64,000 bases of DNA from Streptomyces sp. YIM 130001 (lineage in GTDB: Bacteria; Actinomycetota; Actinomycetes; Streptomycetales; Streptomycetaceae): the NCBI RefSeq assembly GCF_003574445.1, contig NZ_KZ984565.1:149305-213304 (forward strand), in the 5' to 3' direction. How positions within the stretch are numbered: position 1 is the stretch's first letter; every line of letters starts with the position of its first letter. Below the pieces are notes generated by a model. The model saw only the letters and a program-made list of their open reading frames with translations, ran no database searches and was not told where the DNA came from. This document shows, in pieces, positions 25,308 to 33,681 of this stretch. The translations under genes were made by a program, and so were the position numbers.

Positions 25308-26114
25308 ATGGTCGAAGCGGACGGACCCCTGCCCGGGTCACCCGAAGGATTCCCGGAAGGCGCCCCCTGCTGGCTGGACGCCCAGCTCCCGGACGTCGAA
25401 GCGGGCAAGCGCTTCTACGGCGCACTCTTCGGCTGGACCTTCGACGAGGGTGCGGGCCCGGAGTACGGCCGGTACGCCGAGGCGTACAGCGATGGAAAGC
25501 GGGTCGCCGCTCTCGCTCCCAAGCGCGACGGCCGCATGCCCACCGTGTGGAACGTCTATCTCGCCACCCCCGACGCCCGCGCGGTCGCCGCGCGCATCCG
25601 GGAGGCGGGCGGTCAGCTGGTGACGGAGCCGACGACCGTCGGGTCGTACGGCACCCTGGCCCTCGCCGCCGACCCCGAGGGTGCGGTCTTCGGTCTGTGG
25701 CAGGCCGACGAGCACCCCGGCTTCGGCAAACAGCAGGAGCCGGACTCGTTCTGCTGGACCGAGGTGTACGCACGGGACAAGGGCCTGGTCGACCCCTTCT
25801 ACGAGGGTGTCTTCGGCTACGGCGGCTTCGAGGTGCCGGATGCGGGTGTGCCGTTCCGCACATGGTCGCCCGCCGGTGCCGAGGCGGGTCCGGAGACCGC
25901 GGTCGCCGGCCGGTCGGCGGTGACCGGGGAGTTTCCGACCGAGATGCCCGCGCACTTCCTGGTCTATTTCCGTGTCGCCGACTGCGACCGTGCGGCCGCC
26001 ACGGCCCAGCGCCTGGGCGGCAGGATCCGGGCCGAGCCGTTCGACACCCCGTTCGGCAGGATGGCCGCGCTCGTCGACGACCAGGGCGCGGTCTTCGCGG
26101 TGATGCAGGAGTGA
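25308..26114 (+). CDS. VOC-family protein with two glyoxalase-like domains
   Basis: 268 residues made of two tandem vicinal-oxygen-chelate modules of about 125 residues. The first begins PCWLDAQLPDVEAGKRFYGALFGW and ends TLALAADPEGAVFGLWQ. The second begins SFCWTEVYARDKGLVDPFYEGVFGY and ends GRMAALVDDQGAVFAVMQ. Such proteins act as dioxygenases, isomerases or simple binding proteins, so the reaction cannot be fixed. The ATG follows GGAAGGG by a few bases. It lies upstream of afsK in the same direction, as I recall from S. coelicolor. Confidence 0.88.
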   Translation: MVEADGPLPGSPEGFPEGAPCWLDAQLPDVEAGKRFYGALFGWTFDEGAGPEYGRYAEAYSDGKRVAALAPKRDGRMPTVWNVYLATPDARAVAARIREAGGQLVTEPTTVGSYGTLALAADPEGAVFGLWQADEHPGFGKQQEPDSFCWTEVYARDKGLVDPFYEGVFGYGGFEVPDAGVPFRTWSPAGAEAGPETAVAGRSAVTGEFPTEMPAHFLVYFRVADCDRAAATAQRLGGRIRAEPFDTPFGRMAALVDDQGAVFAVMQE

Positions 26115-26372
26115 ATCGAGGCTGACGGGGGACCGGGGGCGGGACGACGGTGGCGGACGAGAGGATTCCGTTTCGGCGTTCTACCGGTTGCGGTGGGCGG
26201 CTTTGTGGTGGCTTGTCACTGAATGGGTGAGACACCCCGGTCCCGGGCCGGGTTCGCAACCGGTGCCCCGGCCAGGAAGAATCGGGGTGCGTGCCGCCGA
26301 CGCGGCTCGGTGGTGAGACGCTGACCTGTGGCTGTAGGTGGCGTGGTCAGTTACGGGGAGGTGGCAGGCAAG

Positions 26373-28799
26373 GTGGAGCAGCTGACGCAGCACGATCCGC
26401 GCAGGATCGGACCGTTCGAGGTTCTCGGACGGCTGGGTGCCGGCGGCATGGGGCTCGTCTATCTTGCGCGCTCGGCATCCGGCCGGCGGGTGGCGATCAA
26501 GACGGTCAGGACCGAACTGGCCGAGGACCAGCTGTTCCGTGTGCGCTTCACCCGCGAGGTGGAGGCCGCCCGCGCGGTGTCCGGCTTCTACACCGCGGCC
26601 GTCGTGGACGCGGACCCGCGCGCCGCCGTGCCGTGGCTCGCCACCGCCTACGTCCCCGCGCCCTCGCTCGAGGAAATAGTGAATGAGTGCGGGCCCATGC
26701 CCGCCCAGGCCGTGCGCTGGCTGGCCGCCGGTGTCGCCGAGGCGCTGCAGTCCATTCACGGCGCGGGCCTCGTGCACCGCGACCTGAAGCCGTCCAACGT
26801 GCTGGTCGTCGAGGACGGCCCCCGCGTGATCGACTTCGGTATCGCGTCCGGCGTCTCCAACACCCGTCTGACCATGACGAACGTCGCCGTCGGTACGCCC
26901 GCGTACATGTCGCCCGAGCAGGCCAAGGACTCCCGCAGCGTCACCGGCGCCAGCGACGTCTTCTCGCTCGGCTCGACCCTGGTCTTCGCCGCGACGGGAC
27001 ACGCGCCCTTCCACGGCGCCAACCCCGTCGAGACCGTCTTCATGCTGCTGCGCGAGGGCCCCGACCTGGACGGGCTGCCCGACGAGCTGAGACCGCTGAT
27101 CGAGTCCTGCATGGGCATGGAGGCGGCGCTGCGGCCGAGCCCCGCCGATCTGCAGGCGCAGCTCGCGCCGCATCTGTTCTCCTCCGGCTCCGACGACAGC
27201 GGGACGGCCTCGGCCTGGCTGCCGGAACGCGCCGTCGCCCTGATCGAGACCCGGCGCGGCGGCCGGCCCTTCTCCCGCGCCACGCCCTCCGCGCGCAGCG
27301 CCGCCCGGAGCGCTCCTGCGGCCATGGCGCCACCACCGTCCCCGCCGCCCATCACCGTCCCGCCCCCCGGCCCGCCGCACCCCGGCGCCGGTGACGACTG
27401 GGACGCCGCCTGGCGCGGGGGTCCCGCACCGGCGCCCGCGACCCCCGACGCCGGACCCGTACACATCCCCGGCTCGCCCGTGCCGATCGGGCCGGGTCCG
27501 CGGGTGGCCGACGCGCGGATGCACGCCGCGCAGGCCGCCGAGCCGGACGCGCTCGCCGCGTCCTGGGCGCGTTCCGCGCATCCTGGGGGACCCGCGGTGA
27601 ACGGTGCCGGACCGGCCCAGGCGCCCGCCGTGCCCCAGTCCGCACCGCCGGAGGGCGCGCCCTGGCGGCCATGGCGGTTCCGTATGTCCAACGACGTGTG
27701 GGGCACCCCCTACGTCGAGGGCGACCAGGTGTACGTCACCTCCTTCGAGGTGCACGCTCTCGACGTCGCCAGCGGCCGGCGCCGCTTCAAGACCCGCGAC
27801 GTCGCCTGGTCGATGTCCGTCGCGGACGGCCGTATCCACGCCTCCGACGGTCCGACCCTGTACACCCTGGACGCCAAGGACGGCTCCGACCTGTGGCGGC
27901 TGCAGTCGGAGGCCTGGGTGTACTCGCTCAAGTCCGACCGCGGCACGATCGTCACCGGCACCCGGGGCGGCGGTGTACAGGGCTGGGAGGCCGCCAACGG
28001 CGAGAAACTGTGGGAGATCACCGGCGCCCAGACCGACTTCGAGACACCGGAGGCCGGGCCCGCCATCCACAACGGCACGGTCTACGTCTGGAAGGACGCC
28101 CGGCTCCGCGCGGTGGAGGCCCGTACCGGCGTGGAGCGCTGGTCGTACCCGATCGGCGACGCGTCCTCCTGCGGGGGAGTGCCGGCGCGGATCACCCAGG
28201 CCGAGGACGGCAACGTGTACATCGCGGCCGGTACGCGGGTGCTCGGCATCGATGTGGCGTCCGGGCTCGTGCGCTGGCACTTCGAGGCGCCGGCGGTGTT
28301 CCTCTCGCCGCCCGCCTTCGCGCCGGGTCCCGCGGTGGCCGGGGGCGGGGTGTACCTCGCCGACTATCTCGGCACGGTGTACGCCCTCGATGCGGCCGAC
28401 GGGCGTGACCGGTGGCGTATCGCGACCGAGTCCCGGTCCTCGATCGAGCCCGTGCTCGTCACGGGGGGTCACGTACACGTGGGCAGCGGTAACGGCCTGT
28501 ACACGCTGGATGCGGTGACGGGGACGCCCAAGTGGCGTTTCCAGTCGGGCGGCGAGGTGATCGGTTCGCCGGTCGCGGCGGAGGGCCGGCTGCATTTCGG
28601 CTCCGCGGATCACTGTCTCTACACGCTGGACGCGGTGGGCGGGCAGTTGCGGTGGAAGCTCGCCACCGGGGGCGAGATCACCGGGTCGCCCGTGGCCCGC
28701 GGCGGGGTGGTCTATGCGTGCAGCAAGGACCGGTGCGTGTACGCGTTGGACGCGGTGAAGGGGACCGGGACGAAATCGACTCCGCCGGGCGCCTCGTGA
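26373..28799 (+). CDS. afsK: AfsK, Ser/Thr kinase of the AfsK-AfsR-AfsS cascade
   Basis: 808 residues from GTG 26373 (start EQLTQHDPRRIGPFEV, as in S. coelicolor AfsK). The kinase domain spans about residues 13-270: GAGGMGLVY, VAIK lysine 43, VHRDLKPSN, VIDFGIA. Activation-loop Thr164, Thr167 and Thr169 are present; Thr167 aligns with the autophosphorylated Thr168 of S. coelicolor AfsK. A Pro/Ala-rich linker (about 330-440) leads to a C-terminal PQQ/WD-like beta-propeller with repeats such as VYALDAADGRDRWRI and LYTLDAVGGQLRWKL. AfsK phosphorylates AfsR, and in S. coelicolor also affects polar growth. Here afsR is about 11 kb away and convergent. Confidence 0.95.
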   Translation: MEQLTQHDPRRIGPFEVLGRLGAGGMGLVYLARSASGRRVAIKTVRTELAEDQLFRVRFTREVEAARAVSGFYTAAVVDADPRAAVPWLATAYVPAPSLEEIVNECGPMPAQAVRWLAAGVAEALQSIHGAGLVHRDLKPSNVLVVEDGPRVIDFGIASGVSNTRLTMTNVAVGTPAYMSPEQAKDSRSVTGASDVFSLGSTLVFAATGHAPFHGANPVETVFMLLREGPDLDGLPDELRPLIESCMGMEAALRPSPADLQAQLAPHLFSSGSDDSGTASAWLPERAVALIETRRGGRPFSRATPSARSAARSAPAAMAPPPSPPPITVPPPGPPHPGAGDDWDAAWRGGPAPAPATPDAGPVHIPGSPVPIGPGPRVADARMHAAQAAEPDALAASWARSAHPGGPAVNGAGPAQAPAVPQSAPPEGAPWRPWRFRMSNDVWGTPYVEGDQVYVTSFEVHALDVASGRRRFKTRDVAWSMSVADGRIHASDGPTLYTLDAKDGSDLWRLQSEAWVYSLKSDRGTIVTGTRGGGVQGWEAANGEKLWEITGAQTDFETPEAGPAIHNGTVYVWKDARLRAVEARTGVERWSYPIGDASSCGGVPARITQAEDGNVYIAAGTRVLGIDVASGLVRWHFEAPAVFLSPPAFAPGPAVAGGGVYLADYLGTVYALDAADGRDRWRIATESRSSIEPVLVTGGHVHVGSGNGLYTLDAVTGTPKWRFQSGGEVIGSPVAAEGRLHFGSADHCLYTLDAVGGQLRWKLATGGEITGSPVARGGVVYACSKDRCVYALDAVKGTGTKSTPPGAS

Positions 28800-28865
28800 G
28801 CGGTTCACGTTCCGCGGTGAGTGGTCCCCGGTGAGTGGTCCGCGGTGAGCGGTTCACGTTCCGCG
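28796..28865. repeat. 21-base direct repeat after afsK
   Basis: Identical copies at 28796-28816 and 28845-28865 (core GCGGTTCACGTTCCGCG) are separated by shorter GTGAGTGGTCC echoes. The first copy overlaps the afsK stop. It is probably a local duplication. Confidence 0.7.
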
Positions 28866-28900
28866 CGGGCCGCTTGCCCGCCGGACGGGCTCAGCGCGCT

Positions 28901-28919
28901 CGGGCGTTGACAACGCCCG
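28901..28919. terminator. Hairpin between convergent afsK and membrane protein gene
   Basis: CGGGCGTT-GAC-AACGCCCG is a perfect eight-pair stem with a three-base loop. It is placed between two convergent stop codons, so it could end transcription from both sides. Confidence 0.65.
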
Positions 28920-28931
28920 TGATCAATACGC

Positions 28932-29528
28932 CTAGGACGCCGTAGCCCCGCCGCCCCCGTGCGGCCGGTCCTCGGTCGGGCGCTGGGGCCCGGACGCGTA
29001 GCCGTCCTCGTAGCCCGCGGCGTAGGGCGGCGGGGAGTCGAGGGTCGGGACCGTCGGCGGTGGTTCGTAGGCGGTCGGGGTGCCCTCGTCGAGGCGGCGA
29101 CGGCGCCGTCGGTCGCGGCCCGACATGAGGAGCGACGCCAGGAGCAGCAGCAGTCCGCCGCCGAAGGCGAACGCGACGCCCAGCGCCAGGCCGTTCCCCT
29201 CCGAGTCCACCGCGAGGTTGCCCTGTGCCTGACCGACGCGGACCATCCACAGGATGGTGAAGCCGAGCACGATCACGCCGGCCAGCGCGACCATGAGCCG
29301 CGACCGCAGCAGGATGCCGAGCAGCGTGATCAGCGCAGCCACCGCCAGCGGCAGGAAGATCGAATCGAAGAGGCCGCTGCGCGACCCGGTGACGCCGTCG
29401 CCGGAGAACAGTTCGCTCAGGCGGTAGTACCGCCCCTGACGGCCGTCGTACCAAGCACGGAAGGGACTGAACACGGCGGCCGCCGCTCCGACGAGAGCGA
29501 GTATCGACCCCAGAATGTTCCGGACCAT
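28932..29528 (-). CDS. Small four-segment membrane protein
   Basis: 198 residues from ATG 29528, chosen for GGAGG eight bases upstream. Hydrophobic segments near the start (ILGSILALVGAAAAVFSPF), then IFLPLAVAALITLLGILL, LMVALAGVIVLGFTILWMV and LGVAFAFGGGLLLLLASLLM. A basic stop-transfer cluster (GRDRRRRRRL) and a Pro/Tyr-rich cytoplasmic tail follow. The loop after the first segment carries WYDGRQGRYYRLSELFSGDGVTG. I do not recognise a named function. It lies convergent to afsK, where S. coelicolor also has an uncharacterised gene. Confidence 0.8.
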   Translation of the reverse strand: MVRNILGSILALVGAAAAVFSPFRAWYDGRQGRYYRLSELFSGDGVTGSRSGLFDSIFLPLAVAALITLLGILLRSRLMVALAGVIVLGFTILWMVRVGQAQGNLAVDSEGNGLALGVAFAFGGGLLLLLASLLMSGRDRRRRRRLDEGTPTAYEPPPTVPTLDSPPPYAAGYEDGYASGPQRPTEDRPHGGGGATAS

Positions 29529-29829
29529 CGGCTGACCTCCTAGGAGGGGCTGGCCTGCGCCAGAGCGAGGCTCTCCGCTCTCGCGTTCGACGCTACGCCG
29601 GGTACGCGACGGTCGCCATGCGGCAACCTGGACCGAGCGCCCCCGCCTGCCCAGTCCCGCGCGCGGGGCCGTCGCCGCCACTTGAGCGGCGCCGCGGCCG
29701 TCGGAGGAAGTGCAGTCTGTTCACGGGCAGTTCCTCGCGTACTCCGGCCTGTGCCCGTTCGCCACGCGGCCGCGCCATGGCACGCTTGCCACCGGCCCGG
29801 CACTTCCCGATCCAGGAGGAACCCCGCCG
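29529..29829. other. Divergent intergenic region, nothing else recognised
   Basis: 301 bases separate the divergent membrane protein and winged-helix genes. Ribosome-binding sites for both are visible at the edges (GGAGG near 29540, GGAGGA near 29816). No palindrome, repeat or extra reading frame could be supported. Confidence 0.5.
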
Positions 29830-31047
29830 ATGGCAGGCAGCAGGATCGCGGGCAGCACCGCAGACCGCGAGGAGCCCACGTCCGGATCCGCCACCTGGAA
29901 CGACGTGTGTGCCAGGCGGCTCTCCCGGCACTTCCTCGACCGGCCCGCCGCGGCCGGCCGGATCCCGGACGTGGTGGCCGCCATCGGTGGGGCTCACGCC
30001 CAGGTGATGTCGGCGGCCGAGCTGTCCGTCGGCCTGCGGACGGAGGGCACGACTCGCCAGGACGTGCGTGACGCGCTGTGGGAGGAGCGGACGCTGGTCA
30101 AGACATTCGGGCCACGCGGCACCGTGCACCTGCTTCCCGCCGCCGAACTCTCCTTCTGGACCGGCGCGTTGTCCGCCGTACCGATGCCGGTGAGCGGTCT
30201 TGCGCAGTCCGCGAGACTGGACGAGGCGCAGACCGACGAGGTGGTCGAGGCGGTGGCCGGGATCCTGCGGGAGGGGGAGCCACCCACGGTGGACGAGCTC
30301 AGCGACGCCGTGATCGCCCGGACCGGCGACTGGGCCGCGGACCCGGTGACGCCTGCCTTCACCGGCATGTGGCCGCGCTGGCGGCAGGCGCTGCACGTGG
30401 CCGGCCACCGCGGCGCACTCTGCTTCGGCCCCAACCGGGGCCGCAAGGTCACCTACACCAGCCCCGAGCGCTGGCTGCCGGGCCTGCGCCCGATGGACCC
30501 GGACAAGGCCCTGGCCGAACTCGTCCGCCGCTACCTGCGCTCCTACGGCCCCGGGAGCTCCCGCGACTTCGCCCAGTGGCTGAACGCCCCGCGCCGCTGG
30601 GCCGCCGACCTCTTCGCCTCCCTCGGCGACGAACTGCGCCCGGTGGCCGGATTCGCCGAGGACGAGACGGACAGCTACCAGCTCGCCGACGAACCCGCGT
30701 ATCCGGCCGAGGCACCGGCTCCCGCCCTGCGTCTGCTCCCGTACTTCGACGCGTACGTGATCGGCAGCCACCCCCGGAAGCTCATCTATCCGGGACAGGC
30801 CGCCGAGCGGGCCCTGTCGACCGGGCAGGCGGGTACGACGCAGGTGGTGACCGTGGGCGGCGAGGTGGCGGGGATCTGGCACCAGAAGCGCTCCGGACGC
30901 AAGGTGGCGCTCACCGTCGAGCTCTTCGGCCGCTCCACCAAGAAGCGCCGGGCCGAGGCGGAGGCGCAGGCCGAGCGGATCGGCCAGATCCTGGAGGCCG
31001 TCCCCACCCTGACCTTCGGCCCGGTGGACAGCGGCAAACACCTGTGA
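29830..31047 (+). CDS. Winged-helix DNA-binding protein (HTH_42/DUF1006 family)
   Basis: 405 residues from ATG 29830 with GGAGGA nine bases upstream. The family features are RRLSRHFLDRP, VVAAIGGAHAQVMSAAELSVGLR, TLVKTFGPRGTVHLLPAAEL and, in the C-terminal half, LRLLPYFDAYVIGSHPRKLIYPG followed by VVTVGGEVAGIWHQKRSGRKVALTVELF. Relatives include the DNA glycosylases AlkZ/YcaQ that unhook interstrand crosslinks, often near antibiotic clusters. In Streptomyces most members are uncharacterised. DNA repair is therefore a family-based suggestion. The gene stands alone at the left edge of the block between afsK and afsS. Confidence 0.8.
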   Translation: MAGSRIAGSTADREEPTSGSATWNDVCARRLSRHFLDRPAAAGRIPDVVAAIGGAHAQVMSAAELSVGLRTEGTTRQDVRDALWEERTLVKTFGPRGTVHLLPAAELSFWTGALSAVPMPVSGLAQSARLDEAQTDEVVEAVAGILREGEPPTVDELSDAVIARTGDWAADPVTPAFTGMWPRWRQALHVAGHRGALCFGPNRGRKVTYTSPERWLPGLRPMDPDKALAELVRRYLRSYGPGSSRDFAQWLNAPRRWAADLFASLGDELRPVAGFAEDETDSYQLADEPAYPAEAPAPALRLLPYFDAYVIGSHPRKLIYPGQAAERALSTGQAGTTQVVTVGGEVAGIWHQKRSGRKVALTVELFGRSTKKRRAEAEAQAERIGQILEAVPTLTFGPVDSGKHL

Positions 31048-31064
31048 CCGCGGCGCCCGCGCGC

Positions 31065-31850
31065 TCACCGCACCCGAAACCCCCCGCCCTCCGTCCCCCG
31101 CCGCGCGAACCGTCTCGCCTGTTCGGGCGGGGGCAGGTTGCCGAGGGCGATCAGGTGGGGGGCGAGGGCGTAGGCCGGTGCGCGGGTCGCCTCCTGCGCG
31201 GCCCACACCGCGCGGACCGTGCCCTGCACCGCTTCCGTCGGGTACCCGGCGATCGTCTCGGCGCACCGTACCGCCGCCTCCAACGCCCCTCCCGTCGCGG
31301 TGACTTCGGAGACCAGGCCCGTCTCGTGGGCGCGGCGGGCGGAGATGCGTTCCGCGGTGCCCATCAGGGCCATCCGGGCCACCTCACCGGGCGGCATCCG
31401 CTGGGCGAGCAGTACGGATTCGTAGGCGCTGACCATCCCGTAGGTGGTGTGCGGATCGAAGAACTCGGCCTGCTCGTCGGCGATCACGAACTCGCTCTCG
31501 CCGATCAGATAGAACGCGCCGCCGCAGGCCATGCCGTTGACGGCACAGATCACCGGCTTCCACAGGTCGCCGGCCTTCGGCCCGACCGCGTGCAGCGGGT
31601 CGTCGACCGAGTACGGGGACGTCGGCTGCGGTACGTCCGAGACGGCCGAGCGGTCGATGCCGGTACAGAAGGCGCGCTCGCCCGCACCGGTGAGCACGAC
31701 GGCCCGCACGGTCTCGTCGAATCTGAACTGAGCCCAGGTGTCGGTCAGTTGACTCGCCATCTCCAGGTCGATCGCATTGTGCCGCTCCGGCCGGTCCAGG
31801 GTCACCACCGCGACCCCGGAGCCCCGGTCGGTCCGCACCGTCACACCCAT
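31065..31850 (-). CDS. Enoyl-CoA hydratase/isomerase (crotonase family)
   Basis: 261 residues from ATG 31850 (GGAGGGA upstream; eleven more in-frame codons before it lack homology). Crotonase features: VAVVTLDRPERHNAIDLEM, RAVVLTGAGERAFCTGIDRS, KPVICAVNGMACGGAFYLIGESEFVIADEQAEFFDPHTTYGM. The oxyanion-hole Gly pair in NGMACGG is present. The substrate is unknown. It is the third gene of a minus-strand operon with a thiolase-fold protein and a DUF35 protein, which suggests hydration then C-C cleavage of a CoA thioester. The operon is headed by a CTGACG-type palindrome at 33601. Confidence 0.88.
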   Translation of the reverse strand: MGVTVRTDRGSGVAVVTLDRPERHNAIDLEMASQLTDTWAQFRFDETVRAVVLTGAGERAFCTGIDRSAVSDVPQPTSPYSVDDPLHAVGPKAGDLWKPVICAVNGMACGGAFYLIGESEFVIADEQAEFFDPHTTYGMVSAYESVLLAQRMPPGEVARMALMGTAERISARRAHETGLVSEVTATGGALEAAVRCAETIAGYPTEAVQGTVRAVWAAQEATRAPAYALAPHLIALGNLPPPEQARRFARRGTEGGGFRVR

Positions 31851-31908
31851 GCGTCCCTCCCCGTACATGCCGTCGCCGTACACGCCCTGCCGGTACCCGC
31901 TCTCGCCG

Positions 31909-32367
31909 TCATGACGTCCGCTCCAGGACCCACTGCGGCAGCGTCACTCCGTCGAGCTCGGTGAACACCACCTGCACGCGTGCGCCGATCCGCAGCCGCG
32001 CCGGGTCGACGGAGTCCAGCGCCGCGCCCGCCGAACGGACGAGATTCCCGGCCATCCGGATGCGCGGCGCGTCCGCCAACTCGACCAAAACCGCGTGATA
32101 CGGGGCCTGTTCGGCGTAGGCGGGGAGTAGCGGCGGATGCGGCCTGACGTACGACCAGATGCGGCCGCGCCCCGACATCAGCCGCCACTCGCTGTCGAAC
32201 GACCCGCAGTGCGGGCAGCACGGCCGTGGCGGGAAACGCAGTTCGCCGCAGTCCGGAGCCGCACAGGCCTGGACGCGCAGTTCGCCCCGCGCCGTGTACT
32301 CCCAGAAGGGCGCGCCGTCCGCATCGGGCACCGGGAGCAGCAGTCCGCTGTCGGTGGTCGTCCTCAT
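31909..32367 (-). CDS. DUF35 OB-fold zinc-ribbon protein, partner of thiolase-fold enzyme
   Basis: 152 residues. The N-terminal rubredoxin-like zinc ribbon has its Cys pairs in CAAPDCGELRFPPRPCCPHCGS, followed by the OB fold (GRGRIWSYVRPHPPLLPAYAEQAPYHAVLVEL ... RLRIGARVQVVF). Proteins of this family bind thiolase-fold enzymes and shape their active site; examples are the Ltp2-ChsH2 DUF35 aldolase complex of cholesterol side-chain breakdown and archaeal thiolase-HMGCS assemblies. It begins nine bases after the thiolase-like gene at 32377, so the two products probably form a complex. Confidence 0.9.
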   Translation of the reverse strand: MRTTTDSGLLLPVPDADGAPFWEYTARGELRVQACAAPDCGELRFPPRPCCPHCGSFDSEWRLMSGRGRIWSYVRPHPPLLPAYAEQAPYHAVLVELADAPRIRMAGNLVRSAGAALDSVDPARLRIGARVQVVFTELDGVTLPQWVLERTS

Positions 32368-32376
32368 CGCTGTTTC

Positions 32377-33528
32377 TCAACTCCTCAGCAGTACGGCCGA
32401 AGTGGGCACGCCCTCACCCGCGGTGACCAGGCAGGTGGCGGCGTCCGGGACCTGTGCGGTACTGGTGCCGCGCAGTTGTTTCACGCCTTCGGTGATCAGG
32501 TTGAAGCCGTGCACGTACGCCTCGGAGAGCCCGCCGCCCGAGGTGTTCACGGGCAGCCGGCCGCCGATCTCCAGGGCACCGCCCTCGGTGAACGCGGCGC
32601 CCTCGCCGCGTCCGCAGAATCCGTAGCCCTCGAGGGAGAGCGGGATGAGCGGGGTGAACGCGTCGTAGATCTGCGCCACGTCGACGTCCTCCGGGGCGAA
32701 GTCGGCCTGCTTCCACAGGTGTTGGGCCGCTGCCCAGGACGGTCCGCGCAGCGGGTCGTCGTTCCAGTAGTTGACCATTCCGTGGTGCTGGGACGGCAGG
32801 CCCTGGGCGACGGAGTGGACGTAGACCGGCTTCTGCGGGCAGTCGCGGGCGCGTTCGGCCGAGACGATGACGACGGCCAGGGCGCCGTCGGTCTCCAGGC
32901 AGTTGTCGAAGAGGCAGAGCGGTTCGCTGATCCAGCGGGACGTCATGTACATCTCGCGGGTCAGCGGGCGTTCGTACATCATCGCGGCCGGATTCTGGTT
33001 GGCGCGGTTGCGGCAGGCCAGGGCGACGTTGAAGAGGTGGTCGCGGGTCGCGCCGTACTCGTGCATGTAGCGGCGGGTCAGCATGGCTATCTCGTCGGCC
33101 GGGCGGAGCAGGCCGAAGGGGCGGGTCCACTGGGCGGGCGTGGGGAGTTGGACCTGGGTGTTCTTCCACGGGCGTGGTCCGCTGCCGCGCTTGCGGGAGC
33201 GCCAGGCGATGCCCACATTCGCCTGCCCGGTGGCGACGGCCGCCGCGAGGTGGCCGACCGTGGCGCACGAACCGCCCCCGCCGTAGCCGACTTTGGAGAA
33301 GAAGGTCACGTCACCGGCGCCGATCGCCTTGGCGATCTCCACCTCGTCGGTGTCCTCCATCGTGTACGAGGCGAAGGCGTCCACCTCGGCCGGTGAGATA
33401 CCGGCGTCCTCGAGCGCGGTCAGAATCGCCCGGCAGGCGAGCGTCTTCTCGTCCTCCACCAGCTGCTTCGCAAAGGCGGTCTGGCCGATTCCGACAATTG
33501 CCGTAGCGTCCTTGAGGGTCGCCGACAT
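32377..33528 (-). CDS. Thiolase-fold protein paired with DUF35, Cys-less (candidate retro-aldolase)
   Basis: 383 residues from ATG 33528 with GGAGGTGA just upstream. It is the SCP-x/Ltp branch of thiolases: ATAIVGIGQTAFAKQL at the start, AQIYDAFTPLIPLSLEGYGFCGRGEG, and the family end VNTSGGGLSEAYVHGFNLITEGVKQLRG. The region that carries the nucleophilic Cys in real thiolases reads KVGYGGGGSCATVGH; the Cys there is shifted and not in the usual ACASG context. With the DUF35 partner this resembles Ltp2-type aldolases that release propionyl- or acetyl-CoA units. It heads the operon and is divergent from the acyl-CoA ligase, with the operator at 33601 between them. Confidence 0.85.
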   Translation of the reverse strand: MSATLKDATAIVGIGQTAFAKQLVEDEKTLACRAILTALEDAGISPAEVDAFASYTMEDTDEVEIAKAIGAGDVTFFSKVGYGGGGSCATVGHLAAAVATGQANVGIAWRSRKRGSGPRPWKNTQVQLPTPAQWTRPFGLLRPADEIAMLTRRYMHEYGATRDHLFNVALACRNRANQNPAAMMYERPLTREMYMTSRWISEPLCLFDNCLETDGALAVVIVSAERARDCPQKPVYVHSVAQGLPSQHHGMVNYWNDDPLRGPSWAAAQHLWKQADFAPEDVDVAQIYDAFTPLIPLSLEGYGFCGRGEGAAFTEGGALEIGGRLPVNTSGGGLSEAYVHGFNLITEGVKQLRGTSTAQVPDAATCLVTAGEGVPTSAVLLRS

Positions 33529-33600
33529 CGTCACCTCCACGATCAACTCGCCTGCTGCTGAAGGGCTTTCACTGCTGACAGCCGGGAAGGCTACAGCTAA

Positions 33601-33617
33601 TCTGACGGATAGTCAGC
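33601..33617. promoter_or_regulatory. Operator-like palindrome, CTGACG-N3-CGTCAG family
   Basis: TCTGACGGATAGTCAGC matches the arms with one internal mismatch. It lies in the 153-base divergent gap between the thiolase/DUF35/crotonase operon and the acyl-CoA ligase, so one bound dimer could control both directions. Confidence 0.75.
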
Positions 33618-33681
33618 TACCTGTGGCCGGCCACCTGTTGGTCGGGCACCTGCGGTCAGCTATCTGGACGGGAGGCTTTCG

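Noticed and set aside
27307..27316. GGAGCGCTCC within afsK as a CebR-like operator
   Set aside because: It lies deep inside a coding region and is explained by codon use.
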